From the NCBI RefSeq assembly GCF_000026145.1, contig NC_009445.1, positions 1,178,001-1,242,000 of the forward strand: 64,000 nucleotides of DNA, in the 5' to 3' direction. Shown here piece after piece: positions 36,680 through 46,600 of the stretch (position 1 is its first letter; each line of letters starts with the position of its first letter). The DNA is from Bradyrhizobium sp. ORS 278 (GTDB lineage Bacteria; Pseudomonadota; Alphaproteobacteria; Rhizobiales; Xanthobacteraceae). The translations under genes were made by a program, and so were the position numbers. The notes under the pieces are model-generated. The model did not search any database, was not told where the DNA came from, and worked only from the letters and a program-made list of their open reading frames with translations.

Positions 36680-38425
36680 TCACAATTTGTAGGCGGTGCG
36701 GAAGCCGCCCCAGTGCCGGCCGCGGACGCGGATCGGTACGTCGATTTCGCGCATCATGACGGTGTTGCCGTTGCCCATGTCGCGCGCGTAGCTCTGGATC
36801 AGATAGGGCCGCTGGTTGCGGCCCGCGGCGAGCCCCGCCGGATCGTTGAAGATGCGGCGGTTGCGGCTGTTGGCGGTGTTGAAGGCGACATCGCCCGGCC
36901 GCTGCGGATGCGAATAGATCTTGTTGTGCACCGGCAGATAGCCGTTGCGGTCGATCGCGACGCAGAACGCCATGCGCTGATCCCGGGCCAGGAAGGCCTC
37001 CTGGAACGGCGGCAGCGCGCGCTCGGCCCAGTCGAGGATGCGGCTGCGATGCTGAAGCGGATCGGTGCCGGGGATCTCGACATAGTTGGTATCGAACATG
37101 TCCTCGATCGTGATTTCGCCACGGGCGATCGCGTTCTCGAAGATCCGGTTCAGCTCGGTGCCGGCCTCCATCGCGCGCGCGACGAACTCGTTGTTCTCCT
37201 CGTGCAGCGCCCAGAGCTTGTCCTCGATTTTTTCGCGCAGCTCCGCGCCGGGTGCATCGAACCTCGCCTGGGCGCCTGCTTTGATCTGCTCGGTGACGCG
37301 GAGACGGCAGCGACCGACATCCTCGAGCACGGCGTCGAAACGTTCGTTCACGGGCAGCCGGCTGGCGTCTGGCCCGGTGATCAGCACCCCGTCATTGGAG
37401 ATTTCGTAGACCGGCGCGGTGATCGCACGCGCACCCAATTTGATCTGGAGCTTGAGATGGCAGGGGAGGCGCTCGCTGCCGCTGCGCGCGGTGCGGTCGC
37501 CCTGACGCAGCAGCACGGCGCAGCGCGCCTTCAGCTTCTGCGCATACATCGTCACCGCGCGGCCGGCGCTGGTGACCCGCTCGCCATAGCTTTCCGCCTG
37601 CTGCGTGGCGCTGCCGATGTCGGCGGCGCTGTCGACCACCGAGGAGATGAATTGCGACGCCTGCGCGGCGTTATCAGACATTTCTCCGGTGGTCTGATTC
37701 TGCTCGGCGACCGCGCCGTTGACATTGGTGAAGACGGGGCGGATCGCCTCGATTGCCTGGGCAATGCGGTGGACGGCGTCGGCCGAGCCGGAGGCGTCCT
37801 TCTGCAGCGCCTCGATCTTGCGGGTGATCTCCTCGGTCGCGTTCTGGGTCTGCACCGCCAGTGCCTTCACCTCGGTCGCGACGACTGCAAAGCCGCGGCC
37901 GGCCTCGCCGGCGCGGGCGGCCTCGATCGTGGAGTTCAAGGCAAGGAGGGTGGTCTGGCGGGCGATCTGCGAGATCAGGTTGACGACGTTGCCGATCGCC
38001 GCGGAGGACTCGCGCAGACGATCGACATTCTCGCGCGCCTCGCGGGCGGCGGCGCTGGCCAGGTCGGCGAGCTGGCCCGCGTCCTGGACCTGGGCGCGGA
38101 TGCCGTGGGCGGACTGGGTGACCTTTTCGGCGGCCTGGGCGAAGGTCGCGGCCGTGCCCTGCGCGGCGCTGCTGCGGCCGGACAGGGCATCGGCGCGCTG
38201 GCGGATGTCGGTCAGCGTGCCCGCGGTCGCCTCAGCGCCGCTCGCCACGGCATTGGCGGCCCGCTCCAGCTGGCGGATCATGCCGCCAAGCTCGAGCTCG
38301 AGAAGGTCGAGAATGGCCTTCGCCGAATCGTCCGGCGCCGCCGCCGGCTCAGGGGCCGCGACCGGCTTCGGCTCGGCCACCGGCTCCGGAGCGGGGGTCC
38401 GTCTTGCAAGGAAAGCAAACGCCAT
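36680..38425 (-). CDS. soluble chemotaxis receptor with PilZ-like and C-terminal sensory-like domains
   Basis: A 581-residue receptor. A Pro/Ala-rich N-terminus (10-30) precedes the MCP signalling region (about 40-300, tip [19 protein letters not shown] near 155-173). A PilZ-like domain follows (about 311-395: RSGSERLPC, then [11 protein letters not shown]), then a C-terminal domain (about 405-581) shared with the receptor downstream. No transmembrane helix is seen. The c-di-GMP motifs are partly degenerate (RxxxxR spacing, E in place of D/N before xSxxG), so ligand binding is uncertain. The start at 38425 follows AGGGG. The paralogue begins 45 bases downstream. Confidence 0.88.
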   Translation of the reverse strand: MAFAFLARRTPAPEPVAEPKPVAAPEPAAAPDDSAKAILDLLELELGGMIRQLERAANAVASGAEATAGTLTDIRQRADALSGRSSAAQGTAATFAQAAEKVTQSAHGIRAQVQDAGQLADLASAAAREARENVDRLRESSAAIGNVVNLISQIARQTTLLALNSTIEAARAGEAGRGFAVVATEVKALAVQTQNATEEITRKIEALQKDASGSADAVHRIAQAIEAIRPVFTNVNGAVAEQNQTTGEMSDNAAQASQFISSVVDSAADIGSATQQAESYGERVTSAGRAVTMYAQKLKARCAVLLRQGDRTARSGSERLPCHLKLQIKLGARAITAPVYEISNDGVLITGPDASRLPVNERFDAVLEDVGRCRLRVTEQIKAGAQARFDAPGAELREKIEDKLWALHEENNEFVARAMEAGTELNRIFENAIARGEITIEDMFDTNYVEIPGTDPLQHRSRILDWAERALPPFQEAFLARDQRMAFCVAIDRNGYLPVHNKIYSHPQRPGDVAFNTANSRNRRIFNDPAGLAAGRNQRPYLIQSYARDMGNGNTVMMREIDVPIRVRGRHWGGFRTAYKL

Positions 38426-38650
38426 TGGGGTGGACCCCTGGTCGCGCGTGAAAAGGTGCAGAGGGCCGGTATCCTTGCACTTGACAGTGAAGCCATGGTT
38501 AACATTTGGCTTATGGGACAAGGGCGGCGCAGCGGTCCCCAGGGCCGGCCGTCCCCCTTGAAACCACCCCAAATCTTTGATTTTGACGATTCCCGGCCTA
38601 TAAGGCCGCGCGTCCCCACCTGACCTCCAGACGATTGCAAGAGATCTCGC

Positions 38651-39397
38651 ATGGCCGGCCATTCCCAATTCAAGAACATCATGCATCGCAAGGGCCGGCA
38701 GGATGCGATGAAGTCCAAGCTGTTCGGCAAGCTGGCGCGCGAAATCACCGTCGCCGCCAAGCTCGGCACGCCGGACCCCGCGATGAACCCGCGCCTGCGC
38801 GCCGCCGTCGTCGCTGCCCGCGCCGAGAACATGCCGAAGGACAATATCGAGCGCGCGATCAAAAAGGCGCTCGGCGGCGAGGGTGAGAACTACGCCGAGA
38901 TCCGCTACGAGGGCTATGGCCCCGGCGGCGTCGCGGTGATCGTCGAAGCGCTGACCGACAACCGCAACCGCGCCGCGTCCGACATCCGCTCCTTCTTCAC
39001 CAAGTCCGGCGGCAATCTCGGCGAAACCGGCTCGGTGTCGTTCATGTTCGACCGCGTCGGCATCATCGAGTTCGACCGCAGTGTCGCCTCCGACGATTCG
39101 GTGCTCGATGCCGCGATCGAGGCCGGCGCCGACGACGTGATCTCGGGCGAGGGCGGCCACGAGGTCTATGCCTCGCCGGACAGTTTTCATGAGGTCGCCA
39201 AGAACCTCGAGGCCAAGTTCGGCGAGCCGCGCAAGGCGGCACTGACCTGGAAACCGCAGAACACGGTCGCGGTCGATGACGAGACGGGCGAGAAGCTGGT
39301 GAAGCTGATGGACCTGCTCAACGAGCATGACGACGTCCAGAACGTCTATGCCAATTTCGAGATCTCGGACGCGCTGATGGCGAAGATGGGCGGTTGA
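38651..39397 (+). CDS. YebC/PmpR family regulatory protein
   Basis: A 248-residue protein of the YebC family, known as a DNA-binding regulator in some species and more recently linked to translation of proline stretches. It starts with the signature [32 protein letters not shown] and contains [16 protein letters not shown] and [22 protein letters not shown]. Full length. It lies directly upstream of ruvCAB, a very common arrangement, and is divergent from the chemoreceptor genes. Confidence 0.95.
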   Translation: MAGHSQFKNIMHRKGRQDAMKSKLFGKLAREITVAAKLGTPDPAMNPRLRAAVVAARAENMPKDNIERAIKKALGGEGENYAEIRYEGYGPGGVAVIVEALTDNRNRAASDIRSFFTKSGGNLGETGSVSFMFDRVGIIEFDRSVASDDSVLDAAIEAGADDVISGEGGHEVYASPDSFHEVAKNLEAKFGEPRKAALTWKPQNTVAVDDETGEKLVKLMDLLNEHDDVQNVYANFEISDALMAKMGG

Positions 39398-39434
39398 CGG
39401 ACGGTTAACCATCTGGCCGCATGAGCAGCGGGCT

Positions 39435-39449
39435 GTTCCGTTTATGTTT
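39435..39449 (+). promoter_or_regulatory. probable LexA (SOS) box upstream of ruvC
   Basis: GTTC-CGTTTAT-GTTT matches the alphaproteobacterial LexA site GTTC-N7-GTTC at seven of eight conserved positions. It lies 32 bases before the ruvC start, where SOS control of ruvCAB would be expected. Confidence 0.6.
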
Positions 39450-39481
39450 CCTCCTGGGCGGCGCGAGGCTATCTCTAACCC

Positions 39482-40009
39482 ATGAAAGCCCAGCCGATTC
39501 GCGCAGCTATCCGCATCATCGGGATCGATCCCGGCCTCCGCCGCACCGGCTGGGGCGTGATCGAGAGCGAGGGCAACCGGCTGATCTATGTCGGCTGCGG
39601 CTCGGTCGAGCCGCCCGACGACCTGCCGCTGGCCAGCCGCCTGCTGGCGATCCACGAGGGGCTGGCGAAGGTGCTCGCCGATTTTCAGCCGCTGGAGGCC
39701 GCGGTTGAGCAGACCTTCGTCAACAAGGACGGCGTCGCCACCCTGAAGCTCGGCCAAGCCCGCGGCATCGCGATGCTGGCACCGGCGATGTTCGGAATTA
39801 CGGTCGCCGAATACGCCCCCAACCAGGTCAAGAAGACGGTCGTCGGGGCGGGTCACGCCGACAAGGGCCAGATCGCGGTGATGCTGAAGATCCTGCTGCC
39901 CAAGGCTGAGCCGCCCTCGGCCGACGCGGCCGATGCGCTGGCGATCGCGATCACCCACGCCCATCACCGCCAGGGCCAGGCGCTGCGCATGAAGGTGGCC
40001 GGGCTATGA
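39482..40009 (+). CDS. ruvC: Holliday junction endonuclease RuvC
   Basis: A 175-residue resolvase that nicks Holliday junctions symmetrically. Catalytic-site context is present: [17 protein letters not shown] at the N-terminus (first Asp), the glutamate in [14 protein letters not shown], and the C-terminal [15 protein letters not shown] aspartates. Its stop overlaps the ruvA start by four bases. First gene of the ruvC-ruvA-cdd-ruvB operon, with a candidate LexA box upstream. Confidence 0.96.
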   Translation: MKAQPIRAAIRIIGIDPGLRRTGWGVIESEGNRLIYVGCGSVEPPDDLPLASRLLAIHEGLAKVLADFQPLEAAVEQTFVNKDGVATLKLGQARGIAMLAPAMFGITVAEYAPNQVKKTVVGAGHADKGQIAVMLKILLPKAEPPSADAADALAIAITHAHHRQGQALRMKVAGL

Positions 40010-40623
40010 TCGGCAAGCTCAGGGGCCTGATCGATTCCTATGCCGAGGACTTCGTGATCATCGACGTCGGCGGCGTCGGCTATCAGGTGCACTGCTCGGC
40101 GCGCACCCTGCAGGCCTTGCCGTCGCCGGGTGAAGCCGCCACATTGTCGATCGAGACCTATGTGCGCGAGGACCAGATCAAGCTGTTCGGTTTTCGCTCG
40201 GATGTCGAACGGGAATGGTTTCGTCTTTTGCAGACCGTGCAGGGCGTCGGCGCCAAGGTCGCTCTTGCCGTGCTCGGCACGCTTCCTCCGGCCGATCTCG
40301 GCAACGCGATCGCGCTGCGCGACAAGGCTGCGGTGGCGCGCACGCCGGGCGTGGGGCCCAAGGTGGCCGAGCGCATCGTGACGGAGCTGAAGGACAAGGC
40401 GCCGGCGTTCGCCAATGTCGATCCCGGCGTCGTCAGGCTGTCCGGCGCCATCGAGGAATCCCGCGCGCCGCAGCCGGTCGCGGATGCGATCTCCGCGCTC
40501 ATCAATCTCGGCTACGGCCAGCCGCAGGCCGCCGCCGCCATCGCGGCCGCCTCGCGTGCCGCCGGCGACAAGGCCGAGACTGCCCAACTCATCCGCCTCG
40601 GCCTCAAGGAACTGGCCAAGTAG
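40006..40623 (+). CDS. ruvA: Holliday junction DNA helicase subunit RuvA
   Basis: A 205-residue protein that binds the four-way junction and loads RuvB. It shows the N-terminal OB fold ([30 protein letters not shown]), the tandem helix-hairpin-helix ([20 protein letters not shown] and [22 protein letters not shown]), and the C-terminal RuvB-contacting domain ([21 protein letters not shown]). Overlaps ruvC by ATGA. A cytidine-deaminase-like gene follows after 52 bases. Confidence 0.96.
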   Translation: MIGKLRGLIDSYAEDFVIIDVGGVGYQVHCSARTLQALPSPGEAATLSIETYVREDQIKLFGFRSDVEREWFRLLQTVQGVGAKVALAVLGTLPPADLGNAIALRDKAAVARTPGVGPKVAERIVTELKDKAPAFANVDPGVVRLSGAIEESRAPQPVADAISALINLGYGQPQAAAAIAAASRAAGDKAETAQLIRLGLKELAK

Positions 40624-40675
40624 GTTGCAAAGTAGGTCGCCGCGCCGGGCGAGCAGAAGGACAACGATCTTCCCC

Positions 40676-41091
40676 ATGGTGAGCAAGAAGGACAAGGAGC
40701 TGATCGAGGCGGCCGCGTCGGCGGTGAAGAGCCGCTACCGCAACGATTGGCAGGAGGTCGGCGCGGCCATGCGAACGCGCGACGGCCGCATCATCACCGG
40801 CGTCAACATCGACGCCTATCTCGGCCGCAACGCCGTCTGCGCCGAAGCCATCGCGATCGGCCGCGCCATTACTGAGCACGGCGACCACGGCATCGAGACC
40901 ATCGTCGCGGTGCGACATCCCAAGCCCGGCGAGCCCGGCGAGGTCGCGGTGGTGTCGCCCTGCGGCACCTGCCGAGAGCTGATCCATGACTATGATGCGA
41001 AAGCGCGGGTCATCGTGCCGTCGAACGGCAAGGGCCCCGACGTCGTGACGATCGGCGAACTGCTGCCGAACAAATACCGGCGCGGCAACAA

Positions 41092-41095
<4 letters not shown>
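40676..41095 (+). CDS. cytidine deaminase family protein
   Basis: A 139-residue zinc deaminase. The zinc motifs are complete: [11 protein letters not shown] (Cys-Ala-Glu form, about residues 44-54) and [13 protein letters not shown] (about 89-101). [16 protein letters not shown] resembles cytidine and blasticidin-S-type deaminases. The true substrate (cytidine, deoxycytidine or other) is not evident. It sits inside the ruv operon, its stop overlapping the ruvB start (ATGA). ATG 40676 is chosen because [21 protein letters not shown] aligns with family N-termini. Confidence 0.88.
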
Positions 41096-42138
<1,043 letters not shown>

Positions 42139-42222
42139 CGAAATCTGCTGACAATCTGCACAGACGCACCCGAAATCGGTTGCAATGAACGAGGAAAAGG
42201 ATTGCGTGCGAGGAGTTCGTCC

Positions 42223-43143
42223 ATGCTGTCACGCCGTCGCTTCCTGAAATTCTCCGGCGCTTTTGCCGCCACCGGCTTTTCCACCGCCACCTACGGCGTC
42301 GGCGTCGAGCCGCTCCGCCTCGGCGTTACTGATTACCATGTTCGCCCGCGCAACTGGCCGGCCGGCCTGACGCTGAAGATCGCGGCGATCGCCGACATTC
42401 ATGCCTGCGATCCCTGGATGTCGCTCGCTCATATCGACGGCATCGTGCAGCGGACCAATGCATTACAGCCGGATGTGATCGTCCTGCTCGGCGACTACGT
42501 CGCCGGTCACCGCCATCACATGGGTCGCATCGATGCCGCGGAATGGGCGCCGGTGCTGGGAGGACTGAAGGCGCCGCTCGGCGTTCACGCCATTCTTGGC
42601 AACCACGACTACTGGGATGATCGGATCGTGCAGCGCGATGGGCGCGGCTCGCCCTATGCTCAGAAGGCGCTCGAGGCTGCCGGCATTCCGGTTTATGAGA
42701 ACGATGTCGTGCGTCTCAGCAAGAACGGCCATGGGTTCTGGCTCGCCGGTCTCGGCGATCAGCTGGCCTACATGCCGGCGCGACGCTTCAGGCCGGTGCC
42801 GCGGATCGGTGTCGACGATCTCAAAGCCACGCTGCAGAAGGTCACGGACGGTGCTCCGGTGATCCTGCTTGCGCATGAGCCTGACATCGCGCTTCGCGTG
42901 CCCGCGCGCGTGTCGCTGCAGCTCTCCGGCCATACGCATGGTGGCCAGATCCGCGTGCTCGGCTGGTCGCCTGCAGTGCCTGCGCGCAACGGCGTCAACC
43001 TCGCCTACGGCCACATCCGCACGCAATGCGACGTGATCGTTTCCGGCGGCCTCGGCTGCAGTATCATGCCGGTCAGGATCGGCATGCCGCCGGAGATCGT
43101 GCATGTCACGGTCGGCGGGGAACCCATGGAGGTGACGTCTTAA
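42223..43143 (+). CDS. Tat-exported metallophosphoesterase
   Basis: A 306-residue calcineurin-type phosphoesterase with a twin-arginine signal (SRRRFLKFSGAFAATGFSTATYG), so probably exported folded. Metal ligands appear as IADIHACDPW, LLGDYVAG, ILGNHDYWDD, LLAHEPD and LSGHTHGGQ. It resembles YkuE-type enzymes; the substrate is unknown. The start at 42223 follows GAGGAG; an upstream TTG at 42202 would disturb the Tat signal. It lies between ruvB and ybgC and may share their transcription. Confidence 0.88.
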   Translation: MLSRRRFLKFSGAFAATGFSTATYGVGVEPLRLGVTDYHVRPRNWPAGLTLKIAAIADIHACDPWMSLAHIDGIVQRTNALQPDVIVLLGDYVAGHRHHMGRIDAAEWAPVLGGLKAPLGVHAILGNHDYWDDRIVQRDGRGSPYAQKALEAAGIPVYENDVVRLSKNGHGFWLAGLGDQLAYMPARRFRPVPRIGVDDLKATLQKVTDGAPVILLAHEPDIALRVPARVSLQLSGHTHGGQIRVLGWSPAVPARNGVNLAYGHIRTQCDVIVSGGLGCSIMPVRIGMPPEIVHVTVGGEPMEVTS

Positions 43144-43202
43144 GCTTGCGCTCACGGTTCACTTGCGCCAAACGATCGCATTCCGACGATCGAGGATTTC
43201 CG

Positions 43203-43652
43203 GTGACCCAAAGACATCTCGACGGCGAGATCCGCGACGGCCGCCACCACATGCAGGTGCGCGTCTATTACGAGGACACGGATTTTTCAGGCATCGTCTA
43301 CCACGCCAACTATCTTCGTTTCATGGAGCGCGGCCGCACCAACCACCTGCGGCTGATGGGCGCCGAGCAGCACGCGCTGTTCGCGGAGGCCGCCAGCGAG
43401 GCCCCGGGCTTCGCCTTCGTGGTGCGCTCGATGACCCTGGATTTCCTGCGGCCCGCACGGATGGACGACGTGCTCGACGTCGTCACCTGGCCGGTCGTGG
43501 TGAAGGGCGCCTCGATCACGCTGGCGCAGGAGGTACGGCGCGGCGAGGACCTGCTGGTCAAGGCCGACGTCCGCGTCGCCTTCATCAGCGGCGGCAGGGC
43601 GCAGCCGATCCCGAAGGCCCTGCGCGACCTGATGAAGGCGGATCTCGCCTGA
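43203..43652 (+). CDS. ybgC: tol-pal-associated acyl-CoA thioesterase YbgC
   Basis: A 149-residue hot-dog-fold thioesterase. The catalytic motif YYEDTDFSGIVYHANYLRFMERGRT (about residues 22-46) is canonical. YbgC acts on acyl-CoA and is normally the first gene of the tol-pal operon. The start is a GTG at 43203 with GAGGA seven bases upstream; the open frame extends upstream out of family. Here tolQ does not follow: a convergent giant helicase gene ends 4 bases downstream and tolQ lies 19.4 kb away. Confidence 0.92.
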   Translation: MTQRHLDGEIRDGRHHMQVRVYYEDTDFSGIVYHANYLRFMERGRTNHLRLMGAEQHALFAEAASEAPGFAFVVRSMTLDFLRPARMDDVLDVVTWPVVVKGASITLAQEVRRGEDLLVKADVRVAFISGGRAQPIPKALRDLMKADLA

Positions 43653-43656
43653 CAGA

Positions 43657-46600
43657 TTACGCTGATGAGGCTTCCGGCTTGGTCAGAAGCTCTCCCTCCC
43701 GACGCAGTCGTCCCGACTGCAGAAGATGCGCGAGGCTTCCCTGCACCGCCTCGCGCAACTGTGCGCTGGTTGAACCGAAGCCGAACAGGCGTGCGACGGC
43801 TTGAATTAGTTGATCCTCCTCCGCACCGAAGTTCTGCTCGATCACCTGCATGATGGCCGCCTTGATCTCCTCCGGCGGCAGCATCTCGGGCTTGCGTAGC
43901 GTCGTCGACTGCACATCCTCACGGTTGCGCACGACGATCGCCTGACCGGGCACGGAATAGAAAGGACCTCCAGCGATCTGTCCCTTCGCGACCGCCGCGT
44001 TCAACGCAGCCTTCACCGCGTCGCGGATGCGATTGCCGGCGCGCGCCAGGCCCCAGGCGGATCGGATCCGGACGATGATTTCCGATTCATGCACCGGCCC
44101 TTCGACAGCGACGATCTCGACCACGTGCCGCGTCATGTTGGCCAGTGACGTTTCGTGCGGCTCGACCTCGCGTCGCACCCGCAGCTTGGCCTCTTCGTAA
44201 GGCACCAGTGTCGGTGCCTGGCCGACGACCTCTGCCGGGCGATTGTCCATCGGCTCCGGCGATGCGGCTTCCGGTTCTGCTGGCGGTGCGGACTGCGATT
44301 CGGCCGCCCCGTCGTCGATCTCCCGCCAATGCGCCTTGGCGGCCTCGATGGCGCTCACAACTTTGTCGGTCTCCTCCTTGGGGCGGAGAAACCAGTCGGT
44401 CGACCAGATCCGATGCAGCACCCAGCCATGGGCTTCGAGCACGTTCTGCCGCAGGCGATCGCGATCCCGCGCCGAGCGGGAGGCGTGATACTGCGCGCCG
44501 TCGCATTCGATGCCGAGCAGAAAGCGGCCGGGCTTGTCGGGATCGACGATCGCGAGATCGACGAAGAAACCGGCGGTGCCGATCTGCATCTTTACGTCGT
44601 AACCCAGCCGACGCAGCCTGGCGGCGACCTGCTCCTCGAACACGGAGTCGGGATCGCGGCCGGTCTCTTGGGCGAGGCCGAGCTGGCCGGTCTGCGCGAA
44701 GGTCAGGAACGTCTTCAGCGCGGCGATGCCGCGGCCTTTGGCACGCGTCAGGTCGATGTCGTCGCCGGTGATCGAGGAGAACACCTCGCAGCGCAGCTTG
44801 GCGCGGGAGATCAGCACGTTGAGGCGGCGCTCGCCGCCATCGGAGTTCAGCGGACCGAAGCTCATCGAGACGAAGCCTTCCTTCGTCCGGCCATAGCCCA
44901 TCGAGATGAAGATGACGTCGCGCTCGTCGCCCTGGATGTTCTCGAGGTTCTTGACGAAGAACGGCTCGCTGGTGCCGCGCGAGAAGAACTCCTCGGTGCC
45001 GGGGCTTTCCTTCCGCAGGATTTCAAGCTGATCCTGAATGGCCTGGCGCTGCGCCACCGAGAAGGTCGCGACCCCCAAGCTTCGCTCCGGCATCTCTCGG
45101 GCATGGCGCATCACCGCCTCGGCGACGATCCGAGCCTCCCTGGGATTCGTCCGGCTGCTGCCGCGCTCATAATGCGCATCGGGGTTGTAGTTGAACTTCA
45201 GCCCCATACCCGCTACGGCGTCATAGGGGCTCGGCACGATGAACAGCCGGTTGTCGTAGAACTGCTTGTTCGACACGGCGATCAGCGACTGGTGCTTGCT
45301 GCGGTAGTGCCAGTTCAGCATCCGATGCGACAGGCCCTTGGCGAGACAGAGGTCGAGAATGCTCTCGGCATCCTTCACCTGGAAGGTCGGCTGATCCTCA
45401 TCCTCGTTGTCCTCCTCGTCGTTCCCGGTGAGCTTGGCGAAGAAGCGCGTCGGCGGCAGCTGCCGCTCGTCGCCGACCACGACCATCTGCCGGCAGCGCG
45501 CGACCGCGCCGAGCGCATCCACCGGTTCGATCTGCGAAGCCTCGTCGACGACGAGCAGGTCGAACGCGATCGCACCGGGCTTGAGGAATTGGGCGACCGA
45601 CAGCGGGCTCATCAGGAAGATCGGCTTGATCTGCTGAATGACCGGGCCGGCGCGCTCCAACAGCTGGCGTATCGGCAGATGATTGCGCTTCTTGGCGAGC
45701 TCGCCGTTCAAAACCCCGAGCGGGCCGATGCCGCCGGCATTGCGCGGCAGTGCTGCAGCATGCTCATAGGCGATCTGGTCGCGGGCAAGCTGCATGCGCG
45801 CGACGTCCAGCTTGCGGAAGCCCTCGACCAGCCGGTCATGCGATGCGCCGTCGAACCGCTTGAGCTGCGGCTGCTGGGCGAAGATCGCGCCGCGCATCGC
45901 GTCGTAGTAGGAGGTGTCGAAGGTCTGTTCGAGCAAGTCGCCCGGCAACGAGCCATCCAGTGCGCGGTCGACCAGCGCCGCGAGGCCGTCGGCGCGTGCG
46001 AGGCGGACGCGCGCCATGAAGGCGATCCAGCGCGTGAGCCGCTCGGTGGAGCTCTTCCACTCCGACAGGGTCTGCGCCAACGACTCGAGGCGCAGCTGAT
46101 CGCTTTGATTCAGCGGGATGCGGCTGGGATCCAGCTGCAGAAAATCGATCAGCCGCTGAAGGCCTGACCCCATGCGAACGAGATTGGCCTTGAAATCATC
46201 GATCGCTTGCCGGTCCTCGCTGGACAGCGTGAGCTGGGCCAGATGTTGGCGCGTCTCATCATTGGCGAATGGTTTCGCGAACGCCGTCCACCAGGCCGCC
46301 AGCTTCGCGAGCGCATCCCAGTCGGATTGCTCCTTCTGCCAAGCCGTCCCGAAGGCTGCGCTGCCGGCGCTCGCCACATCGTCGAAGGATTTGCGCGCGG
46401 CCTGCGCGGCGATGAGGCCGTCGATCAGCAGGAGCCGCTGCTCGAGCGCTTTCGGCATCGGCACCTTCAGGTACGAGGTCAGCACCGCCATATGCCCGCG
46501 ATAGCGTGCGCTGAGCAGTCGAAACCACGAACCGCCTTTTTCTGCGATCACCCTGCGGCAATCGGCCATCGATGCATCCCAGGCGGAATCGACGAAAGCC

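Noticed and set aside
34991..38623. A 1210-codon open frame antisense to the two chemoreceptor genes
   Set aside because: It mirrors strongly supported receptor genes. Its translation is a low-complexity Arg/Asp/Gly/Leu mixture typical of antisense frames in GC-rich DNA.
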